A DNA stretch of 64,000 bases from Bin80 sp965207565 (GTDB taxonomy: Bacteria > Bacteroidota > Rhodothermia > Rhodothermales > Bin80), in the NCBI GenBank assembly GCA_965207565.1, contig CBDBMQ010000015.1, positions 27,824 to 91,823 on the forward strand, written 5' to 3'. A program made the position numbers and the translations under genes. The notes under the pieces were generated by a model that was given only the letters and a program-made list of their open reading frames with translations, was not told the origin of the DNA and made no database searches. The stretch's first letter is position 1; each line of letters starts with the position of its first letter. Positions 1 through 8,650 of the stretch are shown piece by piece.

Positions 1-538
1 GTGCACCATTCAAGTCGGGGTTATAACGAATTCCCATTTCCTGTGCTGATCGCACAAATGCGCGGGATAATGGGTTCGACTGTACCTGATCCGCCACATT
101 GAGTGGGCCGCCACGCCCATGATATTCGTCGACAAGTCGTTCGTTGTTTTCGGATTTTTTGAAATAGGGAAGAACATCATCATATCCCCATCCCTGGCAG
201 CCCAGGTCACGCCATTCTTCATAATCCAGGCGGTGTCCTCGAATATAGATCATCGCGTTAATGGATGTACTTCCACCGAGCGTCCGTCCTTGTGGATAGT
301 GCATCTCACGATGATTCAGGTGTTTTTGAGGGACGGTTTTGAAGCACCAATTCACATTTTCCCCCGTCAACTTGGCAAAGCCCGCCGGCATATGAATCAG
401 GGGAGACTTGTCTGGAGGGCCTGCTTCAAGCAATAATACCCGAACATTCGGATCTTCAGCAAGACGGTGAGCGACAACACATCCAGCTGCTCCCGCCCCC
501 ACGATTACATAATCAAATGATTCGGTCAAGGTCTTCAT
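1..538 (-). CDS. GMC-family FAD oxidoreductase (choline dehydrogenase-like), N-terminal part
   Basis: This gene encodes a glucose-methanol-choline family flavoprotein that oxidises an alcohol group. Only the first 179 codons are in the window. The start MKTLTESFDYVIVGAGAAG carries the FAD Rossmann motif GAGAAG followed by the acidic LLLEAG that binds the FAD ribose. The family signature region PQGRTLGGSTSINAMIYIRG is also present. The ATG shares one base with the stop of the upstream enoyl-CoA hydratase (TGATG), so the two are translationally coupled. It is the last visible gene of a four-gene operon, where it probably oxidises a hydroxylated compound feeding the CoA steps. The substrate cannot be told. 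The C-terminal catalytic His region lies outside the window. Confidence 0.9.
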   Translation of the reverse strand, partial: MKTLTESFDYVIVGAGAAGCVVAHRLAEDPNVRVLLLEAGPPDKSPLIHMPAGFAKLTGENVNWCFKTVPQKHLNHREMHYPQGRTLGGSTSINAMIYIRGHRLDYEEWRDLGCQGWGYDDVLPYFKKSENNERLVDEYHGRGGPLNVADQVQSNPLSRAFVRSAQEMGIRYNPDLNGA

Positions 539-1296
539 CAATCCCCTCTATATTCTGGATCTCTTCGCTCCAAGAAGCTATTCACGCCTTCCTGTCCATC
601 GTTTGTATATGCACTGAGGGAGCCAGCGATGGATTCAAGAGGAGCACAATCCCCATCCAGCATCTGTTTTGCAATTTGTACAGCGACAGGAGCATTCTTG
701 GCAACCGCCCCGGCCAACTCGTAGCACGCAGAGGAGAGCTTATCTAATGGATATACCTCGGTTACCAGCCCCCAGGCTAATGCTGTTTGTGCGTCAATGG
801 GGCTGCCTGTCAGTACCATTGCCTTGGCCCGGGCAATGCCGATGATTTTGGATAACCGCGCGGTACCGCCCCATCCGGGGACCGTCGCAATTTTCACTTC
901 CGGCATTGCGAAGGAGGCATTGCTTGCGGCAATACGGATATCACATGCCAGAGCGAGTTCGAGTCCTCCACCGAATGCGTAGCCATTGAGGAGGGCAATC
1001 ACCGGTGGTCGCAGATTTGCCAGCCGCTGCAGAATACGTTGCCCCCTCGGAATCCACTGGTTCCACATTCCGAGTGCATTTAACGCTGCCCACGCTTTGA
1101 TATCCGCCCCGGCACAGAAAGCTTTTTCTCCTGTACCTGTGAGAATGACTACGCGAAGATTTTTGTTTGACTCAAGGGTTGCAAGATGAGTATCAAGTGT
1201 TTCCAGCATCGAAGGATCAATCGCATTGCGTTTTTCCGGGCGATTGAGAGTCAATGTTGCTAAGTGCCTTGTAATTTCAAGTTCAACGTGACTCAT
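538..1296 (-). CDS. Enoyl-CoA hydratase/isomerase family protein
   Basis: This is a 252-residue crotonase-fold protein of normal length. The oxyanion-hole segments KAFCAGADIKAW and AFGGGLELALACDI are intact. Both acidic positions used by true enoyl-CoA hydratases are present: the Glu in GGGLELA and the Glu in MPEVKI before PGWGGTARL. Hydration of a 2-enoyl-CoA is therefore the most likely reaction. Its start overlaps the stop of the CoA-transferase by 4 bases (ATGA), and its stop overlaps the next ATG by one base. The operon context suggests a dedicated acyl-CoA degradation route rather than general beta-oxidation. An isomerase or lyase role within the crotonase superfamily cannot be excluded. 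Confidence 0.9.
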   Translation of the reverse strand: MSHVELEITRHLATLTLNRPEKRNAIDPSMLETLDTHLATLESNKNLRVVILTGTGEKAFCAGADIKAWAALNALGMWNQWIPRGQRILQRLANLRPPVIALLNGYAFGGGLELALACDIRIAASNASFAMPEVKIATVPGWGGTARLSKIIGIARAKAMVLTGSPIDAQTALAWGLVTEVYPLDKLSSACYELAGAVAKNAPVAVQIAKQMLDGDCAPLESIAGSLSAYTNDGQEGVNSFLERRDPEYRGD

Positions 1297-2876
1297 TTTT
1301 TGGAGGGTAGTTGAAGGTTCATTGATCCGGGGTCGAAGAGCCGCTTATCCATGACTTGCAAGGACGGACTCACTTGAAGGTCCAAACTGGTTTGTCCAAG
1401 CACATCACGTTCCAGGTTAATTCCAGGTGCAATTTCAATGACAGTTAACCCCTCAGGCAATAGCCGTAGTACGCACCGCTCCGTAATATAGGTGATCTTC
1501 TGTCCTAAACGAAGGGCGCGGCTCCCACTAAAAGAAACGTGTTCCACTTCAGGTACGAGCTTTTGTACTTTACCTTCCTGGAGAATCTTTACCTGGCCTT
1601 CTTCAATTGCGAGCCGAAGTCCGCCAGTTGTATAAGTCCCAATAAATACAAGATGGCGCGCATTGGCGGTGATATCAATGAATCCCCCTACACCTGCTGT
1701 GACATGTGGGCGAGCGGCCAGACGTGAGACATTGACACATCCATGCTGATCAATTTGCATAAAGGACAAAAGGCTGCGATCAAATCCTCCACCCTGGAAA
1801 TACGTGAACTGATCGGGCGATCCAAGAATCGCCTGAGCACCGGATGCACATCCAAACTGAAAATCCAGAAGTGGCATCCCTCCGACAGCCCCTTGTTCAA
1901 TCACCCAGGTCACAGCCTCCGACAGCCCTTCCTCTAAAAGAATACGGGGGACTTGTGCGGATACGCCAAACCCTAGGTTGACCGCATCTTTTTGGCATAA
2001 CTCCATGGCTGCACGGCGGGCCATGGGTTTATAGGGCCCCCAGGGCATGAGGTCATAAATTTTCCCATCGGGGGAAAATTCTCCACTGATGGTCGGATCA
2101 TATTCTGTATTCGTGGTCTGCATCTGATCCGGCGCAGTGACCACATAATCAACTACGATTCCAGGTACCTGGACATCCTGGGGTTTGAGTTTGCCTGATT
2201 TCACGACACGTTTGACCTGCGCGATGACAATTCCACCATTATTATGAGCGGCCAGCGCCTGATCATAAATACCCAAGCTACTCCCCTCGTGCTCAGTAGT
2301 AATGTTGCCATGCTCATCTGCGGTGGTTCCACGGATCAGTGCGACATCAACGGGGATTGAGGGATAGAACAGCCACTCATCTCCCTCAAATGTAACCCTC
2401 TTCACGACCTCTGGAGGGCTACAGTCATTCATGCATCCACCTAGAAGGCGAGGATCCACAAAGGTATCCATGCCAACCTTTGTCAGGACTCCGGGTCGGT
2501 GCGCCGCAGCTTCACGGTGCATGTGATACAAGACTCCACTGGGCAGGTTGTAAGCTTCCACGCGGTTTTCACCGATCATCTGCCAGATTTTGGGGGAGGG
2601 CATGGATGAGGGGCCACTTGGCAGAGAGCCGGCAATGACACGTTTGAGGAGCCCATCATGGGCGAGGTGATCAATCCCGGCAATGCCATACATATCTCCG
2701 GCAGCGATCGGGTGCAGCGTTGTCAGTCTTCTTGGATGCCCTGAATTAGCAAAGCGTTGACCAATTGCGGCCAGTGTTGCATCTGGACAGCCCAGGCCGC
2801 TTGATGCGCTGACTGTCAGGACTGCATCATCATGAATTTGTTCGGCAGCAGCGGCCAATGAACAGAACTCAGGCAT
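1293..2876 (-). CDS. Family I CoA-transferase (acetate/propionate CoA-transferase-like, fused alpha-beta)
   Basis: This 527-residue protein moves CoA between carboxylic acids. It contains both halves of a family I CoA-transferase in one chain, as in YdiF/Pct enzymes (about 520 residues). The N-terminal half has VSASSGLGCPD and LIRGTTADEHGNITTEHEG. The C-terminal half has IEQGAVGGMP, whose Glu matches the catalytic residue that forms the glutamyl-CoA thioester. It overlaps the upstream Gfo/Idh gene by 8 bases and the downstream hydratase by 4. In this operon it would activate the acid product of the two dehydrogenases to a CoA ester for the hydratase. The specific acid is unknown. Confidence 0.87.
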   Translation of the reverse strand: MPEFCSLAAAAEQIHDDAVLTVSASSGLGCPDATLAAIGQRFANSGHPRRLTTLHPIAAGDMYGIAGIDHLAHDGLLKRVIAGSLPSGPSSMPSPKIWQMIGENRVEAYNLPSGVLYHMHREAAAHRPGVLTKVGMDTFVDPRLLGGCMNDCSPPEVVKRVTFEGDEWLFYPSIPVDVALIRGTTADEHGNITTEHEGSSLGIYDQALAAHNNGGIVIAQVKRVVKSGKLKPQDVQVPGIVVDYVVTAPDQMQTTNTEYDPTISGEFSPDGKIYDLMPWGPYKPMARRAAMELCQKDAVNLGFGVSAQVPRILLEEGLSEAVTWVIEQGAVGGMPLLDFQFGCASGAQAILGSPDQFTYFQGGGFDRSLLSFMQIDQHGCVNVSRLAARPHVTAGVGGFIDITANARHLVFIGTYTTGGLRLAIEEGQVKILQEGKVQKLVPEVEHVSFSGSRALRLGQKITYITERCVLRLLPEGLTVIEIAPGINLERDVLGQTSLDLQVSPSLQVMDKRLFDPGSMNLQLPSKK

Positions 2877-3873
2877 AGCTTAGCGCAACTTGTTTGTCTG
2901 TCTGTGCCGATTGTTGAACTGCCAGTGCAACTGCAAGCGAGCGAAGCCCATCTTCAGCGGTAGCCGCTGGCTCGCCAATTCCCCGAACTGCACGATTAAA
3001 ACATTCGACCGCCCGCTCGTACAGGTTTACAGGAGGCGGGAGTTCGACTTTTTCCACTTGATTCCCTCTGCGGAGGGTGATTTCCCCGATGGGTTGCTGG
3101 GTCATGACATCCTTGGCAATCAGGGATGCATCGGTGCCATGGACTTCTAGCCCTGTTCCGGCGTGACCAATCACAAATGAATCATGAAATTGTGCAAGGA
3201 CGCCACGCTCAAAACGCATCACCCCCATCACTGTATCATCAATTCCATGTTCTCCAAGCCCTTGGGAAGAGGTGCAAGCCATGACGGATTCCACTTCATC
3301 GTTCAGGATGAATCGAAGTGTGTCCGTATCATGGACAGTGATATCCAAAACCACCCCGGCCCCGGTTGAGGGATCCTTGATTCGCCACGTTTGCAGATGT
3401 GGGGGTAGGAGGACGGCATGAAATACCCGAACTGCCAGGGGATCTCCGATCATACCATCCTGAATAAGTTTGCGGAGTGTGCGGTGAGTAACTGCATTCC
3501 GGAGATGGTGATTGGTTCCCATGACGAGGCCAGCTTTTGAGCAGGCACGTACCATTTGCTTTGCATCTGCGAGTGAGAGTGCAAGAGGTTTTTCGCAAAG
3601 GACATGTTTCTGGGCAGCAGCAGCGGCAAGGGTTTGCGGCTTATGCAATTCATTCGTGGTACTGATATAGACAACATCAATGTCTGTATCTGCCAGAAAT
3701 ACGTTGAGGTCCGTATAGATATGATCAATTCCAAACTGTTCTTGAAAGGTTTCTCCACGCTGTTGAGATCGGCTTAGAATCGCAGTCACCTGGCTATTGG
3801 GGCTTGCGTTGATGGCATTGATCATCCATTCCTTTGCAATCGTACTTGCGCCTATAATTCCCCAGTTAATCAT
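2869..3873 (-). CDS. Gfo/Idh/MocA-family NAD(P)-dependent oxidoreductase
   Basis: This 334-residue dehydrogenase has an N-terminal Rossmann fold (WGIIGASTIAKEW) and the family hallmark CEKPLALS, whose Lys and Pro line the active site. A possible catalytic His lies in the region ending DITVHDTDTLRFI. Members oxidise or reduce sugars, inositols and related compounds. It is the first gene of the minus-strand operon and overlaps the CoA-transferase by 8 bases. A TAnnTTTG box lies about 35 bases before the start. Pairing with a GMC oxidoreductase and acyl-CoA enzymes is unusual for a sugar pathway, so the substrate is left open. Confidence 0.88.
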   Translation of the reverse strand: MINWGIIGASTIAKEWMINAINASPNSQVTAILSRSQQRGETFQEQFGIDHIYTDLNVFLADTDIDVVYISTTNELHKPQTLAAAAAQKHVLCEKPLALSLADAKQMVRACSKAGLVMGTNHHLRNAVTHRTLRKLIQDGMIGDPLAVRVFHAVLLPPHLQTWRIKDPSTGAGVVLDITVHDTDTLRFILNDEVESVMACTSSQGLGEHGIDDTVMGVMRFERGVLAQFHDSFVIGHAGTGLEVHGTDASLIAKDVMTQQPIGEITLRRGNQVEKVELPPPVNLYERAVECFNRAVRGIGEPAATAEDGLRSLAVALAVQQSAQTDKQVALSYA

Positions 3874-3904
3874 AATTCTGAATCGGATCGTCTATGAACG
3901 TAAG

Positions 3905-3912
3905 CAAATTTA
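3905..3912 (-). promoter_or_regulatory. Candidate -7 box (TAnnTTTG) of the catabolic operon
   Basis: On the minus strand these bases read TAAATTTG, an exact match to the Bacteroidota -7 consensus TAnnTTTG. The box lies about 32 bases before the ATG at 3873 and is the only such match in the leader. No clear TTTG -33 element is seen at the usual distance, so the call is tentative. Confidence 0.35.
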
Positions 3913-4583
3913 ACTAGTCCGTTGGAATTAACCTATTTGGGTATTTGGTCTGGTCAGGTGTATCCAAATGCCTTGTCTACTTCAAGTAATATGTCCGTCT
4001 AAAATATTCTACAGGGACTAGCTCAAGGCCTGATGTGACCTCAGGTAATACGACATTGACAGAACATATACTTCTGGAGTTGCTGTCAGGCAACCGCATC
4101 AAACAAACCCGCCACTTCCAGGTGGAGCAACTTAATAGTTCTAGGAATGGATACTGGATTATTGGTGACGATGCGCTGGTGAATTTTCCCGATTTCCGAG
4201 ATGGTCTACAAACGACCAAAAAGCTAAATAACTTTGAAACTGGTGAGGATATCAAAGGAGAGTGATCCCAGAAGTACTTATCTGCTCCAGTCTATATCAC
4301 CTCTCAACTGATCTTGTTTGTGTTGAGCAATCTGGACTGCGGAGAGCCAGAAATGGTGTCATATGGCAAAAATCTATTCTATCTACCCAATCCAACTCCT
4401 CAAGTGCAGCGTCATTAAACTACAGATCTCTGGCATTTCTCGTTTGTGGAGGGAATTATACGTTTGAGCCCATAAAATTCATGATGAATAATATGGGTAG
4501 ATTTCGTCTGGGGGAGAGTTGTCTGGGCAAAAAATGTACAGAGAGTTGGAACATTGTCAGTGGCTTTCCGTACATCTGATGTC

Positions 4584-4840
4584 GTTGCCCGTGCTATTGG
4601 GCAACCTACTAGGGGGCCCCTGAGGGGGCCCTTGCTATTTGTCCATTTCCTTTCCTGTCGACGCACCGATAAAGACGGCAACACGGCCCATACGGATAAA
4701 ACAATTAAGGGGATCCCGGCAGGGATCCCCCCTCCTTTTGTTTGGGCCTCTCTGCATGGAGGCCCCCTTTGTGTTTGGGCCTCTCTGCACGGAGGCCCCC
4801 TTTGTGTTGTCCAACGCAGTAGTAAGGCGGGACAACACAA
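4584..4840. repeat. Array of six GC-rich hairpins
   Basis: Six inverted repeats follow one another with perfect stems. They are 4584-4590/4599-4605 (7 bp), 4614-4620/4625-4631 (7 bp), 4709-4717/4722-4730 (9 bp, loop GGCA), 4744-4750/4759-4765 (7 bp), 4777-4783/4792-4798 (7 bp), and 4802-4812/4830-4840 (11 bp, 17-base loop). The third is followed by CCTCCTTTT, and the fourth and fifth by CCTTTGTG. This makes them look like plus-strand intrinsic terminators. Neither neighbouring gene ends here, since both start away from the array, so no obvious transcript needs terminating. A structured RNA or a repetitive intergenic element is an alternative. Confidence 0.75.
4741..4806 (+). repeat. Two tandem 33-bp hairpin units
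   Basis: Two consecutive 33-bp units (4741-4773 and 4774-4806) differ at one base (T at 4757, C at 4790). Each holds the stem GGGCCTC/GAGGCCC with an 8-base loop and a CCTTTGTG tail. The differing base lies in the loop, so the stem is untouched. The pattern fits a recent tandem duplication within the larger hairpin array. Confidence 0.85.
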
Positions 4841-5433
4841 CTTGTATGTATGTCTAATAAAATGTTCCCGACAATTTATCACTCCGAAATGTGCTACTCT
4901 GCACGAGAAATGGATTCCGTCATTATCAGCACAAAACTCTAATCTGACCGCGGCAGAGTATAAACAATTCCGTACTCTATTGCGGCACAGAATGCAAGGC
5001 CTTTATGTCACATGCATCTTGATCATCCCAATAGTGTTATCAGTACAGCATATGCCTATTTCCTGCCGGATTCAGGATCTATACGCAGCGTATTCCATTC
5101 ATTATCTCCACTAGCTATTAATTGTCTAGGTTGGCCGTGTTTTTATCGATTCAGTGTTTTCGGTTAGCTTCATCTCTTAATGCTGGTCTTGAGGACTGGA
5201 TGCATTCGGTCCCGCTTCGTGCGCTGTCCCTTTAAGAAAATTTGGGCCCCGGTCCAGAATGGTTGACGGGAACATGAATGTTGGATAAAGACAATGGCAT
5301 TGCGAGTATAAGCGTCTACTTTGCAGTTGTGTTAATTGCGAAACAAGGCCTGTAGATAAGTTTGTCGGGTTCTGATTCATTTTCTTAGATATTTCTGCGA
5401 GATACAATCCAAGCATCTTTCCTGGAAACACAT

Positions 5434-6186
5434 ATGAACATTGCCGTTTGTGTGAAACAGACCGCTGATACCGAGTCAAGGCCGAGACTGAGTGCTGATC
5501 AGTCCCATGTGACAGATGAAGGGTTAGTTTGGATTATTAACCCTCATGATGAGTCTGCCATTGAAAATAGCTATCCGGCTGCGGGATCAGTGTGGAGGTT
5601 CAGTTACGCTGATTGCCCTTGGGCCTGATCGGGTAGAAAGCTCTCTGAGGCAGGGCTTAGCGATGGGAGCGGATCAGGCCGTCCATCTTCAGTGTGATGC
5701 AATGCCGGATGATTCATTCATTGTAGCAGATGTACTTGCAGATTGTATTCGAGAGCATGGTTTTGACTTGGTTATGACGGGGGAGGTTGCGATTGATGGG
5801 GCAGGGGGACAAGTACCTCAGAGGCTGGGAATCCTGCTTGACTGGCCATGTGTGGACGGGTGTGGAAGAATTGAACATTGGACTCTGGGGAATTGACGGC
5901 CAGGCATCCGGTTGAGCAGGGCGACGAAATTCATACCTGTAAGCTCCCTGCGGTGATCGGAGTGAATCGGCGAATCGGTGAACCGAGGTATCCATCCTTC
6001 AAGGGCATCATGAAAGCAAAGCGGAAGTCAATTGAGAAAGAGGCAGTTGCGCTGGAGTCTGCTCAACTCCATATTGAATCGTTGGAATTGTCCGCATCAC
6101 GGTCAGAAGGTAAGATCCTGGTATACGAAGATGGGGTAGCAGCCCAAATCATAACTCTTTTGCGTGAAAAGTCGAAGGTTATCTGA
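5434..6186 (+). pseudogene. etfB: Electron transfer flavoprotein beta subunit, two frameshifts
   Basis: The intact protein would be the AMP-binding small subunit of the flavoprotein that takes electrons from acyl-CoA dehydrogenases. The start reads MNIAVCVKQTADTES and continues to INPHDESAIE. The frame is then lost at the A run 5564-5567, where one extra A is present. The middle of the protein (IAIRLRDQCGGSVTLIALGP, TGEVAIDGAGGQVPQRLG) continues one frame over to about 5870-5878. There the reading returns to the first frame for the C-terminus (LPAVIGVNRRIGEPRYPSF, IMKAKRKSIEKEA). The indels cancel in length, and no in-frame stop remains after correction. The gene stops 10 bases before etfA. 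Either it was broken very recently or the sequence has errors here. Confidence 0.85.
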
Positions 6187-6196
6187 GGAAATAGTC

Positions 6197-7151
6197 ATGT
6201 CCAAGATTCTGGTGATCGCAGAAACAAGTGGTTCGGATTTGACGGTTTCTACCCTGGAAGTGTGTCAGGCGGCCTCTATACTCTCTACCTCTCTGGGCGA
6301 GAATTGGAAGATACTTGTTCATGATTGCGCGGTGGAGGCTGCTGGCAAGGTTGCTCCTGAGGTGGTGCCATTTTCATTGAGTGAGGATACCCATCAGGGA
6401 GCAGAGCTTGTGGCTTCAATTGCAGCACAGGTTGCAAAATCGGCTGATGTGGTCGTGATGGCTGCAACAAGTACAGGAAAAGATGTGATGGGCCGATTAG
6501 CCCAGCGTCTTTCGGCTGCCTTGGCTCAGGACTGCATGGGATTTGAGGTGGCCTCCAATGAGATTGTATTCAAGCGTGCATTGTATGGAGGCAAGGTAAT
6601 CGCCGGGGTAAAGCTATTAGGAAAGCCCATGTTGGCAAGCTTTCGGCCCAGATCATTCACATCAATTGCTCAGTCAGGCGGGTTTGCTGAGGTGGTAGCG
6701 CATACAGTCAACAGCGTTACCCCCAGAACGAATATCAACCTTCAGGCCAAGGCAGGAAGTAAGCGCCCTGATGTAACCGACGCGTCGATCGTAGTGAGTG
6801 GGGGCAGAGGTTTGCAAGGCCCAGAGAACTGGTCTATACTCGAAGATCTTCTGGATGCACTTGGCCCGAATGCTGCCTTGGCCTGTTCACGTCCGGTGAG
6901 TGATGATCATTGGCGGCCTCACAGCGGAACATGTGGGGCAAACCGGTCGTGCCATTGCTCCAGACCTATATATTGCCGTTGGGATTTCGGGGGCGACGCA
7001 GCATGTAGCTGGCATTGCGGGGTCCAAGTGTGTTCTTGCCATTAACAAGGATCTGGATGCCCCGATTTTCAAGGTTGCCGACTACGGTATTGTTGGAGAC
7101 TTATTTGAGGTCGTTCCTGCTCTTGCGGCTGCCATTCGGAATGCAGTGTAG
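6197..7151 (+). pseudogene. etfA: Electron transfer flavoprotein alpha subunit, one frameshift
   Basis: The intact protein is the FAD-binding subunit that partners EtfB. It starts MSKILVIAETSGSDL at 6197 and keeps frame through the FAD domain entry VVSGGRGLQGPENWSILED. An extra G at 6926-6927 shifts the frame. Without correction the product ends at 7045 with nonsense residues. The FAD-binding end resumes one frame over as HVGQTGRAIAPDLYIAVGI, then SGATQHVAGI, and ends at the stop 7149-7151. There are no other lesions. The lost part contains the FAD contacts, so a product from the sequence as given would not bind cofactor properly. Confidence 0.87.
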
Positions 7152-7201
7152 TCCGATCCAGGGTGCGTCCCTTGGGTTGCGTCGATTGTAGCAAAAACCA
7201 A

Positions 7202-8305
7202 TTAGATCAATAACAGGCCAAGCAGGGCACCGCCTGCAACAAGCCAAACAGCATTCACCTTAAAGCGCAAGCTCGCAACCGCAGCCAGTAAGAAGATCAC
7301 AACAGGTGCCCAGCCAGTCAATACGCTGAGCCCCAGCCGTACCGTGACTACAAGCATCAGAGCAACTGCACTGACATTGACTGCATCTAAAAATGACCCA
7401 TCAGGGCTGATTTACGCAGGCGGGGAATGAGTGGGTTTAGAATACTGACGAACACAAATGATGGCAGAAAGATTGCAACGGTGGCAATCAATCCACCTTG
7501 CCAGCCGTCCAGGAATACGCCGATGAATGTAGCCGTGCTGAGCACGGGGCCAGGAGTAAACTGGCCGATCGCAATTGCATCCAGCAGTTGTTGCTCAGTC
7601 AGCCAGCCGTAGGTCTGCACCAGACCACCCTCTAGGAATGCAATCAGGACGTAACCACTTCCATAGAGAACCGAACCAACCTTGAGAAAAAACCAGCCAA
7701 GCGTCCAGATACTATACTCCACCTTGGGGGTCTGCAAGAATCCCAAAAGGAAGGGGAGGACCGCACTGATGACCGTCAGGCGGCGGCGCCAAAAATAAAG
7801 ACCACCAAGTCCTAGTAGGCCTCCTGCCAACATGGCCAGAACCTCGTTGACACCAAGCAATAGTCCAATAGCCACCGCTGCACCAATTGGAACCAGTGAC
7901 CAAGCTTTAACGGCAGACTTGCCCAGACGCCAGAGAGCGCCCAGAATGATTGCCAGTACAGCCGGTTTGATGCCGCGAAGGAATGGCTCTACCTCAGGCA
8001 CTGCACCATATTCGGCATACAGCCATCCGAGTACACCCGTTATCAGCGCAGCGGGTAAGATGAAACAGAGACCGGCGACGACCATACCACCAAAACCACG
8101 CTGCTCATAGCCAACATGCATGGCCATTTCGGTTGAGTTTGGGCCGGGAATCAGGTTGGTCGCACCGACCAGATCCAGGAAATGCTCTCTGGTGAGCCAT
8201 TTACGGCGGGTAACGACTTCATCGTCCATCATTGCAATGACTGCAGCGGGACCACCAAACCCGATAAAAACCTAGTTTGAGAAAAAGTCGTACTAGTTCA
8301 TTCAT
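7202..8305 (-). pseudogene. chrA: ChrA-family chromate/anion transporter, two frameshifts
   Basis: ChrA proteins are membrane transporters that export chromate and may carry other oxyanions. Joining three frames gives a protein of about 365 residues starting MNELVRLFLKLGFIGFGGPAA at 8305. The family motifs FGGPAA and LVGATNLIPGPNSTEMAMHVG follow, then the second-half repeat IGQFTPGPVLSTATFIG. It ends in a hydrophobic helix at the stop 7202-7204. Frame 1 breaks in the A run 8266-8270 (T run on the coding strand, one base too many). Frame 2 breaks near 7397-7399 (one base short in a G run). A shorter product from an internal ATG at 8232 lacks the first signature helix. No substitution stops are seen after correction. 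Confidence 0.82.
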
Positions 8306-8319
8306 GAAGGTGTGATTTC

Positions 8320-8650
8320 ATGGTGAAAAAGATCGAACTGGGTTATGATGGTGAGTGCGAATTCTGTAATTACTCTGTAAACTGGCTCCGTAGACATGAC
8401 CGTCATAACCGTCTATCATTTAAAAAACTTCCATCTCGTTCCTCATGTGTCACTTTAAAGTGATGAGAAAGGAACATGGGAAGCATCTACTGCTGCTCTT
8501 CGCGCGCTGAAGCATCTGGGAGGTCTATGGAGCGTGGTCGCACAGGTGCTCATGATCGTTCCAAGGCCCCTCCGTGATGCAACTTACCGAATGGTTGCAA
8601 GACACCGGCACCTCATTATTGGTTTCTGGAGCAACTCGAAATACCGCTGA
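8320..8650 (+). pseudogene. DCC-family (DUF393) thiol-disulfide oxidoreductase remnant
   Basis: The start MVKKIELGYDGECEFCNYSV shows the YDGxCxFC motif that gives the DCC family its name, a thioredoxin-like CxxC site. The frame closes at a stop near 8461. The typical C-terminal half, TAALRALKHLGGLWSVVAQ then MIVPRPLRDATYRMVARHRH, resumes in another frame from about 8470. Only about a dozen codons separate the two parts where family members have around 35. A piece is therefore missing in addition to the frameshift, which makes this the least repairable gene of the block. The start faces chrA with a 14-base gap, and the 3' end overlaps the end of the DUF4175 gene on the other strand. Confidence 0.75.

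Larger units (their letters stand above)
3913..5433. other. Gene desert between two diverging transcription units
   Basis: Over 1.5 kb separates the minus-strand catabolic operon from the plus-strand etfB start. Open frames here are short, overlap on both strands, and resemble no family I know. The stretch at 3977-4265 is open on both strands but shows no recognisable motif. The supported content is the hairpin array at 4584-4840. The rest may be the remains of lost genes. The immediate etfB leader (about 5140-5433) contains no clear TAnnTTTG box. Confidence 0.6.

Noticed and set aside
3977..4265. Overlapping open frames on both strands in the gene desert
   Set aside because: No recognisable motif, signal or start context; two strands open at once suggests chance.
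4554..5114. A 186-codon open frame on the plus strand
   Set aside because: It runs through the hairpin array; the 33-bp repeats are a multiple of three and merely keep the frame open. It has no family resemblance.
5434..7151. Programmed ribosomal frameshifting in etfB and etfA
   Set aside because: The shift sites differ in sequence and direction, lack a shared slippery heptamer, and these families are not known to use it. Mutation or sequence error is simpler.
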